Shown piece by piece: positions 29,346-40,169 of a stretch of 64,000 nucleotides of DNA. This DNA comes from Glandiceps talaboti (lineage: Eukaryota > Hemichordata > Enteropneusta > Spengelidae): positions 7,445,422 to 7,509,421 of the forward strand of contig NC_135563.1 in the NCBI RefSeq assembly GCF_964340395.1, given 5' to 3'. Position 1 is the stretch's first letter, and each line of letters starts with the position of its first letter. Below the pieces are notes generated by a model, which had not been told where the DNA came from, searched no databases, and saw only the letters and a program-made list of their open reading frames with translations. Made by a program: the position numbers and the translations under genes.

Positions 29346-29751
29346 GTTTGAGTGGACATATTTAAAAATTTGATAACAGATTACACTGAAAGTATCACAA
29401 ATGGTAGTTGACAAGTGCTAGTGTAGTAGCAGCTCAAGCACTGCAGACAAGTTCGAAAAATTGCTGTAGAAAGGTCCCAATTGAAGTATAATGTATTATA
29501 TTAATAGCATCAAATACCAGAGATGTATCCCACAGAAGATAATCAATCATCGTTATAAATCTTACAGTTTCAGAATTTGACAAAGACAGATCTGAACTGA
29601 ATGAACCACACACCATTTTACTGTAAATTAATACAAGCTACATCACACAGGATGCATCAATCTCAAACCAAGATGTTGGTTTGACCAAAATATACATTTC
29701 ATTCATTACCAGGACTGATCTGTGGCCTGATTTTCAACAACGCTCTGTCAG

Positions 29752-29928
29752 TGTCAAACCTAGTGTTGCTGCTAGACCTTCATGTTTTCTTCTGATACGA
29801 TACGACAAACAACCGAGAGTCGCTTTATCGAAGGCAGAACATTCTGTCCTCAAAAACTAAAGTGTCCTTCAGTCGCTTATCGTATCGGAAGAAAACCCGA
29901 AGGTCTAGCAGCAAGACCATGTCAAACC
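29752..29928. mobile_element. ~160-bp hairpin element with 9-bp direct repeats
   Basis: Arms of about 37 bp (TTGCTGCTAGACCTTC onward at 29766-29802, and 29878-29914) are inverted, with four or so mismatches. The spacer is about 75 bases. TGTCAAACC lies at 29752-29760 and again at 29920-29928, a likely 9-bp target duplication. The class is unknown; 8-9-bp duplications are typical of hAT and Mutator elements. Confidence 0.65.
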
Positions 29929-29929
29929 C

Positions 29930-32900
29930 TAAGTTCTTATCTACATGAATGTAAACCATAATTGTATATAAAAACTAATAACTATGCAGCTTATTTATTC
30001 CATGGTCCTCACCAAATACATATTTACAATGAATACTACAGGGGTAGATGTATATAAGGTCTCATATTTCCATTAGAAAACAGCCATAAAAAATCAAGGA
30101 AAATATTTCTTTTCAGTTAACATCTTGAAAATGCTTGTTACATTTTACTAATCACAAAAAGGTATTGTTGCCCTGCAAGAAAGTTTCAACCCCCAACCCC
30201 ATGCACTCTCCTGTCTATCTTGAATAATCAAGGTATTCTTACTGGAATATCTTCTGTAAACACACCTTGAATCATTTTCTTGCAAAGTTTTGTATGTTCG
30301 CACATGTCCCCAAATGTCGAAAGCTGTCATTATTTCCCGCAACAAATTGACCAATCATAGAGTTCCTATGATACTATCCATGCCAACTACTTTCAAGCAT
30401 GGCTGCCTCTGACACCAGATAACTTGAAAGAGGTTGAAAGATGCTTTGACATAAAGACATAGCTTAAAGACACAAAAATTAGCCAATGCCATTTAGTTAA
30501 TGTTGAAGTGTCACAGAATAAAAATTGTGTATTGACATTAACACCTTAAAAACAGTAAGCACACTAAGGCATCCAATTGGGCATCGAGTCTTTGACAACA
30601 GCCAATCAGGTTAACATTTGGGGATGTGCTGACGTATATGAAATGAACAGCTGTATGGTCTCTTTACAAAATAGCTCCCGTTTACAAACAAATTTGAAGT
30701 TTCCCTGGCATTTCATGTACATGCAGAGGCCATAAAACTGTTCTGATCAAACCATGAAATGTAACACAAATCTCTGCTGTACACAACATGCTGTGTCAAG
30801 TGTTATTAATCCAATTCATTTGTTTACTTTCCCTGTTTGTAACAGGTTCCATTCATCCATGCTCTGATGTCAGCAGTTGTACAACTTTGAAAGAAAATGT
30901 TCCAATGAATGATTACAAGGGATACTACAATCAGCATTCCTTGATTATTCAAAATGCAACCCATCCAAACCCATCCGGATCCGTTTCTTTTAGTGTTGTC
31001 TATACAGTATAAAAAAGACACAAACCTTGAACTTCAGTGTTTATAACTACCCTTCCAAAATATGACAGCAGATGCTATAAAAAATTTTATATGAAAAATA
31101 CAGCATGGACATCTTTACCTTACACGGTACTGTAGACATGGACTGAAATTTGATAGAAAATATTCAAGAATATTATAAAATTTCCTGGTGGAAGTTATTT
31201 TTTTCAGGAAAGACTATACAAATTGTTAATTGAATATTCAACCGTCTTTGATCAAAGCTATATAGTGAAAAAGACAGACCAGAATTTTACAGCTGTTATT
31301 TCAAAGTTTGATTAACAAGTTATATTATGTTATTCTACTTTAAAGCATCTAATGGTGGCCTTAATTAGGTCTATGTTTCTCATGACCTGATCAAACCTAT
31401 ATTTTTCAATCTGGCAAAAAAAAATTTAATCGACGCCCTCTATGGCGAGAATATGAAATAAGTCACACAGTCACTGATTGTAAGATGGCGACCCAACAAG
31501 TCATGTATCCAAGCAAAAATTATCGATTGTGGAAATTCATGAACTTTACTCAAATAAATAATCCACAGTTTCCTTATGATTTTAATTATCATTTCTAAGT
31601 TATTCAGACTGTTAAACGTAGAATTATGAATTGAAAGTATCAACAACATATTATGATACTTACTTTTTGTAAATTTAAAAAAAAAATTTAATCAACCGAC
31701 TGACCATCCCATAATTTTTAAGGTGTTATGATGAGAAACATACAATAACCTAAGGCCACCCCAACTAACATACACTGCTGTTTCAACTTTTAGCTGTGAT
31801 TGAGACAATTCATATCAATGACTTGATTGCAACTTTTTTTGTGTTAAAGTTATTTCATTAAATCAAAGCAAAATCACATCTCTGTGCTTAAGGAACCCTG
31901 TGAAATATACTAGAGAAAAAAAAGGAACTTTCTGTTACATTCCTCTCTCTGAAATTTTGATTCATGTAAAAAAGGTAAAACCACTGGGAGACTTCCGAGA
32001 CTGACAGATTTGTCACTGTGTACACCTCTCTTGCTCCTTCATGTTTAGCAGTTGATGAATATGAGCACCACCAACGACAAACGTGACAGTCTGTGAGGTT
32101 TTCTGATTGCAAAAATAGTTTTATTTTCTACACTAACATACCAGCATGTTTTAGTGAGAATGTAAATAAATCTTCATACCCAACTAACACTACAAACACA
32201 ATCTGTAAAACTTCTGGACTAAGTTCCCATTCATATGGCTAGGATGGAAGTAGTTTTACTGCTTTGATACTTATGGTAGTCTTGAGGCTACCTGCTTAGA
32301 TTCTCCTTCCATGGCTATGGATATAGCCTCTACACTACTAGCTCATTGGCCAACCTCTCCTGGTAAACAAATGGACTACTGTGTCTTGGAATGGAGTATG
32401 GTCCCAGACTACTACTACTACTACTCTACTATATACAACTGCCAACATCAAAGCATTGACGAACAAAACCTGTCACAAACAGTGTAAGTAAACCAATGAA
32501 TTGAATTAATAACACTTAGCAAAGCATGTTGGAACAGCAGAGACTTGTCTTACTACCATCATTTTATAAGAAGTTTTATGGCCACTTTCCATAATAGTTC
32601 ATATTCACAAACACATTTCAAGTTCACCGGGTACTTCATGTACACATAAAGAAGCCATACAACTATTCTTACATATATTAAACCATGGAATGCATGCTGT
32701 GCCAAGTGTTCAATTAATCCAATTCAGTTGTTTGCTTTCCCTGTTTGTAACAGGCTCCCTTCTGTCAATGCTTTGATATCAGTATTCTAACATGATTTAT
32801 TTAGTGTAGCTGAAATGTGCCACACATGGAAAACATTTTCTACAAAAACTGTTTTGATGATGCAAACTAGCTAATAATTCTGTTATGTTTGCCGGTTATA

Positions 32901-35269
32901 AAGTACCAGCTAACATTTAATTCATCAAAAAAAATGGTTTCTTTACAAATTTACACACATTAGTAAAAGTATTCAGAAATGGAACTGATGCAGCTATCTG
33001 AATATATGAAAGGCAAGGCATATTCACCATGCAAACATAGAAACCACTTCATCAGTAGAAACTGTGGTTAATCAGGATTCTTCAGGATTTTTTTTTTTTT
33101 TTTTTTTTTTTTACATTTTTAAATATTTCCTTACAAAAAATGCAATATTTTGATAAGACTACAGTTTGATAAGTTGATATTTAGTGTTGAAATTTGTGGA
33201 TTGATATAAGAATTCACTGACAAATTCACTTGGCAAGTATTCTTCAGAAGTAGGTGAGGACATGATTATAACATGTTTATATTTCTACCTTTACAATATT
33301 GCAGTATATGTGTGTCCTAACGTACACTAACATAAACACACAATCTTCTGCAGTGTTCTTTCAGAAGAGCTACAATGTGTCTATATACAATACCTGCCTA
33401 CCAACCATGCTTTTCACCGTCTCTCTATTTTTGTCACTAGTCAGAATATATACATAGGTAAAATACAGGGTTTTCACAGACAGCTATTTGCTTAGACAAA
33501 GACAGCTATATATGAGTGGTATATTAAACGTGGGTGTTTGCCCTGTGAATGAAGGTAGCTTTCATCTCTTCAGAAACCAAGAAACCAAAGTCACGCCAAA
33601 GATACAGCCTAGATGCTAAACGTGGTATCAAATCATCTCTTAGAGAGATCTTGAGATCAATGCACAGATAGCACTAGACTACACTAATGATCACTATCAA
33701 TTTTAACATGCACCCTACTGGATTTTTATGTGTTCTATATACATTTATATCTAATATTTTTTGTTTTCATTGTTTCTGAGAAACAAGCAATAACATACAC
33801 CACTTAGCAAACGTCACGTTTAGCTTGTCGGTACTATAACATGGCCCCTATCTGCTAACAGTCAGTATTTTGCAGCTTATTACTGGATAATAACTTGGAT
33901 AATAACTAAGTTAACACAATATATACCTCATGGAAGCCAACTTTATGGGGCTCTAAGGGCTAATCTCTAAGTAAACACAGTTTTTTTCTCTTTTTATTGC
34001 ATAAGCAATAATGGTGCTATTCACAATAACTTTGGATTGCCTGATTATTAAAAAGATATTGACCTTCACATATGTCAAGATCAATGCAAAGACTAGATTT
34101 AGTGGTAGACTGCAAGATATGTCGTGTCACACCGCCCTCTCCTGCCTGCTCTATGAAAGGCATTGACCTATGTGTGAGGGCACCTGATCATCGTCTACCT
34201 TACAGACTGACTTAGTGGTAGAGATACTTCTACTGAGGTCTCTAAGCTACATTTGTATGTATAACTCATAAATTCTCAAGCAGTATTACCAATCTAATTA
34301 AAATCTCATATGGTGAAAGTAGTTAGATATCTTTATTTACCTCTATTTCCATAGTTCTGTGTCGTTTGTTTTGTTCCGGGTGATCACCGCCTTCCTACAT
34401 CTGACCCTGACTATAGCTTCTAGACTATTCGATGGGTGAGAGTAACCCAGACACAGCATACCTGACAGACTACATTCACCTCCTCTTTTTACATATTGTA
34501 TCTGTACTGTTTTTTTTTATAACAAATCCAATATGGCTGCTGGTGGTTGTAGTATACTACAGGTCAAATCAGCAGTGTCATTTTATAGCGACACTAAGGC
34601 AGGAATTTGATTGACAAGCAGCTGTCTGCTTCATACATTTCATGTATGTCATTGGTATGGCAAAGTGAAAGTTCACTTACACTTAGTCTAGTTCCTATAC
34701 AACGTATTATGATGACCACAAACATCTCCACTTACATACAGGGAAAGTCGTTATTCTAACACAGAAATCATATAAAATACATATATACTGTCTCATCCAC
34801 ATTATTTTAGTTTTAGACTGGAGAAGTAGAGCAATTGTCTAAAGGAACTAACCAATTGCAACTGCCTGTCAATTTGTGATGGATTACTACTGACATGCGT
34901 CATTCACCCTTCACCCAGTGGGGGTAGCTCAGATTTCTGTGCTAGAATAACAACTTTCCCTATACGTGAGTGGAGATGATTGTAGTACTTGTAACATAAC
35001 ATATAGGAACTAGACTGATTTACACTTGACATTTCATCTCATCATATCTATAACAAACTGGATACATAAAATTTTTTTATACAGCGCAGCACTTTTTTTC
35101 TTCACAGCTTCTTCTAAGAGTCTGCTACAATAAGTTCCTTATCCAAGTCAGTGGTGTATGCCATTATGCAAATATATTTACATGGATAAGAATCTATATA
35201 CTAATATTTCTTGGTAATAACAAAATGAACTTGTGCTCAAATAACTTAAAGCATGTTTTTCGGTCAAAC
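29930..35269. other. no coding exon recognised; may include RNF 3' flank
   Basis: Apart from the 30.7/32.7-kb duplication and a poly(T) run at about 33088-33111, I see no repeat of note and no exon-like frame with plausible splice sites. Part of it could be the 3' untranslated region of the minus-strand RING gene. Confidence 0.4.
30660..30870. repeat. direct duplication, copy 1 (copy 2 at ~32600-32790)
   Basis: TGTTTGTAACAGG, CTTTCCCTGTTTG, TAATCCAATTCA and GCTGTG(T/C)CAAGTGTT occur in the same order in both places. A 74-codon frame at 30788-31012 with a hydrophobic start (MLCQVLLIQFICLLSLFVTG) falls in this copy. The second copy does not preserve the frame, so I do not call a secreted protein. 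Confidence 0.55.
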
Positions 35270-35396
35270 TCAGACATCAGCTCTGTACATCCTCAAGGCC
35301 TCAATTCCACCTACAAGTCTTGTACGCTCATCTTCCCGCACTTTCATGTTACACATTGGACACGACGTCTTTTCATATAACCATTTGGCGATGCAC
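35270..35396 (-). CDS. RNF24: RNF24-like exon 5: second half of RING and C terminus
   Basis: Acceptor TTGTAG precedes GTGCATCGCC. It completes Lys90 and reads [19 protein letters not shown], then a charged tail ending ALRMYRADV and TGA. It supplies zinc ligands C91, C102 and C105. The Pro after C102 is the usual RING E2-contact position. Confidence 0.93.
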
Positions 35397-38300
35397 CTAC
35401 GACACATAGAAAATATTTGTTTACGACAAGATATTGTGATTGATAGAATAAGAATCAGAAAATAATTTGGATAGAAAAATTTCGGCGATATCTTGCTGAC
35501 ATTTAGAAAGAGTTGACATCATGTGTCATATAAGAGATGCACTCAACAAGTTAGAGTATGTGACATTGCTGGGATCTCCATAATGGTGTTACAATTGAGT
35601 GATTGTTTTCACAGCAAAATTTCGTATTCTTAATTTTAATACCAGTTTTGGGTTAAGTCAATTGCAAATGATAGTTAGGTATAACTGCAGTAAGTAGAAT
35701 ACTGTGAGAACCTTTAAAATGTGCAGTAAAATTACCCCTCAAAAGGTATAAAGTCAGCTAATGTGTCCAATTAATACTTTCTCAGGACTTGCAAGGATTT
35801 CCCAGTAGCGGTTTGAACTTTGAACTTCCAACATGTTCAAGAAGATTATGAAGCTACTGATATATGGTTGACCATTGAGGGTGCAAACATACCATACATG
35901 TACTGTTGAGGTCAAAGTGCCTTCTGGTTGTGATTGATGTGTCTGTAGCCAGCAGCCATACAACCATTGTGTCCTAACCTAATTTGACCTGCTACTGGCA
36001 CACAGTCATTTATTGTGATATACCAAAGTCTGATGATCCTCTTTTTCTTACGATGTGATGACTGTCGAGAAATCCCAGATTATCATTTTTTAATAAAAAT
36101 ATAAATCTTACTTTTTATGGAATCCATGGCCACACGGACAGATCCCTAGTTCTTCAGCAAATGCAAAGTCTTCTAAGCAAACTGCACATGTCTGTAATAT
36201 TGGGAAAATATTGATATTTCAACTCTGTGACTATATAGACTGTTGTGAGACATATAATACACTGTTTGTAAGAGTGGCCTTCTCTTTCTTTCTTGTGATT
36301 TGATTAAACAAGAGTACCACTCAAGGAAATAAAGGTATTTTCATAACTTTGGGTGTTACATGTGGGAGTAAAATACAGCACTGTTTTATATGGGAGTAAA
36401 ATACAGCACTATTTTATATTAGATTCAGTACTGTTATATATGAGAGTACTGTTTTATATGGGGTTAAAATACAGCACTGTTTTATATGGGAGTAAAATAC
36501 GGCACTGTTTTATATGGAGGTAAAATACAGCTGCACTGTTTTATATGGGAGTAAAATACAGCACTGTTTTATATTGGATTCAGCACTGTTTTATATGGGA
36601 GTAAAATACACCACTGTTTTATATGTGAATACAATACAGCACTGTTTTATATGTGAATACAATACAGCACTGTTTTATATGGGAGTAAAATACAGCACTG
36701 TTTTATTTTGGATTCAGCACTGTTTTATATGTGAACACAATACAGCACTGTTTTATATGGGCGTAAAATACAGCACTGTTTTATATGGGAGTAAAATACA
36801 GCACTGTTTTATTTTGGATTCAGCACTGTTTTATATGTGAACACAATACAGCACTGTTTTATATGGGGTTAAAATACAGCACTGTTTTATATGGGAGTAA
36901 AATACAGCGCTGTTTTATATGGGAGTAATATACAGCAATGTTTTGTAAGTGTTAATAAAATGCAGTGTTGTCTATAGGAGTAAAATACAGCTATGGTTTA
37001 TATGAGTAATACAGACAATATTCTCAATACTCATTGTTAACTGTGTATATTTTTAAACACACCACATCTCATTTCCACTACATTACTGGGTTTTCAGAAC
37101 CTATTATTATCTTCTATTGTTCACTCCATCTAACATGCATGTTCAAACAATCTTTGTTCCATTGCACATACTATTACTGTCTATTTGTAGTAAATATATC
37201 ATAAAAATACATGTATAATTGTCACTGCTTTTAAATTCATTTCTACCACTACATTTTACAACAGTACATATTCTTACATATATATTTTTTTCTTTTAATT
37301 TAGGTCAAAAAACAACAACTGTTTGGTTCCAGTGACCCGACCAACCCTAGTTTTTCACTGCTGACCCTGAACTTTTTTTTTAGGTAATTCGAAAAAATAT
37401 TGTAAAACTGAAAAATGTTTTGATGACATTACACAAAACAACATGGCAGAATACAGTGTAGCACACAATGTCTTCTGCATATCATATAGACAGTGCGAAC
37501 ATGTCGATGAGAATCTTTGTCGACCTCTATGTACATTGTAACAACCTGAACCAGACCAAAAAATAAAATAAAATAATTTAAAAAAAATTCCCTACCTACC
37601 CACCCTGTTTTGAAATTAGGCGTTATTGGAACCACACAATTGTTTTCTTTGACCTTAGCTTTTATCTGTGAAGCTACATCAATTTCCATTGTAAACTTAT
37701 TTGTGTTTATGTGTGGGAATATTTAGTTTATTGTTAGTATATGGTCTGATATTCACTTACATCATTACACATCTGGCCTTTGTTACTGAAACGGACCTAA
37801 AATGGGACAAAGATGAAAAAAGTATTATGAACAGCCACATGTACCTCACAAACATGTTATGATTTGTGTCATTACTAAACAACATTAATCTCCAACTATC
37901 ATTGGTTGTCGCAATTGAGGCTCTGGTTTACTAAGATAGACACAAACTAAAACTACTGTCACAATATGTTGATACAACAGTGATAAACTATTGAATGGAC
38001 ATTGGTTTAATTATAGTCTCAGTAGGGCAGCTCTCTGAAAAACAGTTCCATAAACTTACAGTGTACCATTTTGTGACTTTGAATGTGTACATGCAATCTT
38101 GGTTTTTATATCGCACATTCCCACTCTGTACTCAAAGCACTTTACAATTATTACCCCTGGCACGGATCTATAGTGGGCACAATGGCCCTTTATACTTCCT
38201 CAACTCTCTCGGACTTCCTCAACTCTCTCGGGAGCATACAATCCATTGCTGCCTCTATGAGCACACAGGATTAAAGAATTCACATTGCAACCTCTATTCT

Positions 38301-39741
38301 ACCAGGTCCACAATTATACAGCTGGGTTTACTGAGGCACAGTCATGGTTCAAATCTTGCCAAAGGACTTTAGCCACTGAGAAACAAAAGGCAGCGATGTG
38401 GCTCGAACCTGCAACATGCAGATTCCAAGTTGGCCACTCTAACCATTCGTGCTCAGTACAGAAGATAAACACAAATATATATAAAAACAAATGATGCTTT
38501 AGATATTGTAAAAGTGCATGGTTTAATCATTTATGGTTTATAGTTGTGTGAATTTCATATTTAGACTCTCACATACCGTTCTATAACCCTGTTCATCTTC
38601 ACCCTGTCGTCGTAATCTATGAAAGAGTGAAGAGAAAAATCACGTGAATATATACACTGCTGAAGTATATACATTGTAATTTGGTGCCTTCTAAGGTACA
38701 TGTATATATAGATGCTTCATGTGGACAACTTACATACTGGCTAACTGCTAAATGGATAAAAATATGGAAAATATTCTTTAATTTACCCTTCCCTGACAAA
38801 TGCCATTTTAATTATGTATTAAATATGATAGAATCATTCTAAAATAAGCATTTTATTATGAACCATAATTCAGAAAACTTTAAAAATAGCTAGTGTAAAT
38901 ATCAGAAATGACTCTTAGAACCTAGCTTGGAATCCTTGTGGATTGGGATTAAAATTTTGCTTATCCCCAATCCGCATAGTGGATCCAGGCTACTTAGAAC
39001 TCCTAAAAACATACGTTTTTATCAAATTTGTTTAAAGATCACTTGCAGTTCAGACAATAGTTACATTAATCTATTTTTTGGCAATATGTTATCTGTATAA
39101 ACACAAACTTCTTTAATTTTGTTTCACATTGTTTTTTTCAGGTAGTACAAAATGGAAAGCATAGATCATTAATAAAAAATCTAAACTAAAATATTCTCAT
39201 CCATACGGCCAATTTAATTTACCATAGAAATTGCTCCAACGTCTATAAAGTGGCCATATGGATGAGGATTGGGTATTCATTTTGTGTTTTTAATTTATAA
39301 AACAATTTTATCATGGCTTCCTACTTGAAAAATCAATGTGAAACAACATTGACCAAGTCTGTGTTTGTAACTCAATACATTGCAAAAAGCTAAAAAGTGT
39401 ATAAAAAAGTTTGTTATGGGGTACGTACAATAACAAACATTTTACACATGTATTAATCTTTTGTAATTTATTGAGATACAGACAAGAGCTTGGCATTACA
39501 TGTATGTTGTTTCACGTTGATTTTTCAAATAGGAAGCCAGGATAAAATTTCTCATCCATATGACCACTTTAACCATAACAATATAATACACACCAAATAA
39601 ACAATAGAATTATTCATAGTAAACTTACCGCCATAAATAACAACAAAATAGGAGGGTCAGGAGACTGGCAAACCCACCAACTGAGAGAATTGGTATGGCT
39701 GACTCAAAATTGAAGATCACCGGACTCTCTGTGTCTGACAT
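35270..39741 (-). CDS. RNF24: RNF24/RNF122-type membrane RING-H2 E3 ligase (gene span)
   Basis: Five coding exons join by GT-AG introns with matching phases: 39629-39741, 38577-38616, 37761-37796, 36112-36191 and 35270-35396. Together they give 396 bases, a 131-residue protein. A single hydrophobic segment covers about residues 15-37 ([20 protein letters not shown]), then a basic LRRQ stop-transfer. A RING-H2 finger uses C65, C68, C83, H85, H88, C91, C102 and C105. The LLFCCYL-x-RLR junction and the TCAVCLEDF and KWL-x8-CPMCN blocks are those of vertebrate RNF24 and RNF122 (about 150 residues), which are single-pass endomembrane ubiquitin ligases. RNF24 is reported to act on TRPC channel trafficking. 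The C-terminal tail is different and shorter than in vertebrates. The first ATG is taken because 26 exon bases upstream add no in-frame start. An acceptor just upstream (TTGTAG) implies a 5' untranslated exon. Confidence 0.92.
35640..35755. repeat. dispersed repeat shared with ~19180-19300
   Basis: TTTTAATACCAG, AAGTCAATTGCAAATGAT, AGTAAGTAGAATACTGTGA and ACCTTT..A.TGCAG are shared in order with the 19.2-kb copy. Both copies are intronic or near-genic. It is likely an old interspersed element. Confidence 0.55.
36112..36191 (-). CDS. RNF24: RNF24-like exon 4: first half of RING-H2
   Basis: Acceptor TTACAG precedes ACATGTGCAG and the donor is AAAAA|GTAAGA. It reads [20 protein letters not shown] then GHGFHK with two bases left over. 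It provides ligands C65, C68, C83, H85 and H88. This is the most family-diagnostic exon. Confidence 0.94.
36358..37010. repeat. ~29-30-bp minisatellite in RNF24-like intron 3
   Basis: The phrase TATATGGGAGTAAAATACAG then CACTGTTT repeats about twenty times with variants (GGATT, GTGAACACAAT in place of GGGAGTAAAAT). An open frame of 108 codons passes through it on the plus strand and is an effect of the repeat. Confidence 0.92.
37761..37796 (-). CDS. RNF24: RNF24-like exon 3 (36 bp)
   Basis: Acceptor TTTTAG precedes GTCCGTTTCAG and the donor is GAT|GTAAGT. The 12 codons read [12 protein letters not shown] and sit between the membrane segment and the RING. Both phases are 0. Its length and position match the linker in RNF24/122. 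Confidence 0.85.
38085..38465. repeat. interspersed repeat of a type widespread in invertebrate deuterostomes
   Basis: Phrases include CAAAGCACTTTACAATTATT, GGGCACAATGGCCCTTTATA, CTCAACTCTCTCGG (here duplicated), CAACCTCTATTCTACCAGGT, CTGAGGCACAGTCATGG, GGCTCGAACCTGCAACATGC and CTCTAACCATTCGTGC. From memory, such a series is very abundant in several marine invertebrate genomes. The GGCTCGAACC block looks like a tRNA B box, but no tRNA fold surrounds it. It lies in RNF24-like intron 2. Confidence 0.65.
38577..38616 (-). CDS. RNF24: RNF24-like exon 2 (40 bp)
   Basis: Acceptor TTCATAG precedes ATTACGACGAC and the donor is ACG|GTATGT. It completes an Arg codon and reads [13 protein letters not shown], the basic stop-transfer and juxtamembrane stretch after the membrane helix, as in the LRH/RQ region of RNF24. 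Confidence 0.88.
39248..39569. mobile_element. MITE with AAGTGGCCAT terminal repeats, copy 2
   Basis: Same family as 2955-3299: it starts AAGTGGCCATATGGATGAGG, ends CTCATCCATATGACCACTT and is flanked by TA on both sides. The body shares ATCATGGCTTCCTA, AATCAATGTGAAACAACAT and TTTGTAACTCAATACA with copy 1. An extra partial end (CTCATCCATACGGCC) lies at about 39197, suggesting a nested or truncated third copy. It sits in RNF24-like intron 1. Confidence 0.72.
39629..39741 (-). CDS. RNF24: RNF24-like exon 1 (coding): N terminus and membrane helix
   Basis: ATG at 39739-39741 opens [20 protein letters not shown], followed by [17 protein letters not shown] and two bases of an Arg codon; the donor is GCG|GTAAGT. 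The hydrophobic stretch followed by FCCYLW and Arg marks the transmembrane segment of the RNF24/122 family. Confidence 0.92.
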
Positions 39742-40029
39742 TGCATACCTCACAGCATAACACCCACCTACAATCATATATATATATACAATGAACAAAA
39801 AGTATTTAGTGTGTGACTGTAAATTTTGATAGCTGAGTTTCTTGTCTAAAAGAAAAACTCTGATTAGAATTTTTTTTGTAATTTGTAGTTCTTACCGTAA
39901 AACACAACCTTAGTGTTATAGCGCTGTATACCCTAGATATTAGTTTTTGATGCCAATAGTAGTTTAGTGATGACAACAGACAACGGGATGCACTCAGATA
40001 ATTTTCCCTGATAATTTTTCTTTGTCCAG

Positions 40030-40165
40030 CCAAGGGAAAATTCTCATGACCTGAGTCCTGTCACTACTTGTCTAGCAACTCGTAGTGACAAGACCCTTTA
40101 GCGTCACGAGTACTTTTTCCACTGAATGAAGAAAAATACAGGGGAATAACATAATGTTAGTATTT
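40030..40165. repeat. palindromic repeat related to the 10.0-kb family
   Basis: TCTCATGACCTGAGTCCTGTCACTACTTGTC is mirrored by AACTCGTAGTGACAAGACCC. It ends with CACTGAATGAAGAAAAATAC, the complement of the CTTCATTCAG block in the other copies. It is probably an intact palindromic form of the same element. Confidence 0.5.
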
Positions 40166-40169
40166 AAGT

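Noticed and set aside
30788-31012. 74-codon frame with a signal-peptide-like start
   Set aside because: The hydrophobic start lies in a duplicated non-coding segment whose second copy (about 32.7 kb) does not keep the frame; no other exons fit.
36514-36840. 108-codon frame with repeated Cys-Phe-Ile phrases
   Set aside because: It runs through the ~30-bp minisatellite inside an intron of the RNF24-like gene.
38390-38445. tRNA-like B-box motif (GGCTCGAACC)
   Set aside because: No A box at the right distance and no cloverleaf pairing; it belongs to a widespread interspersed repeat.
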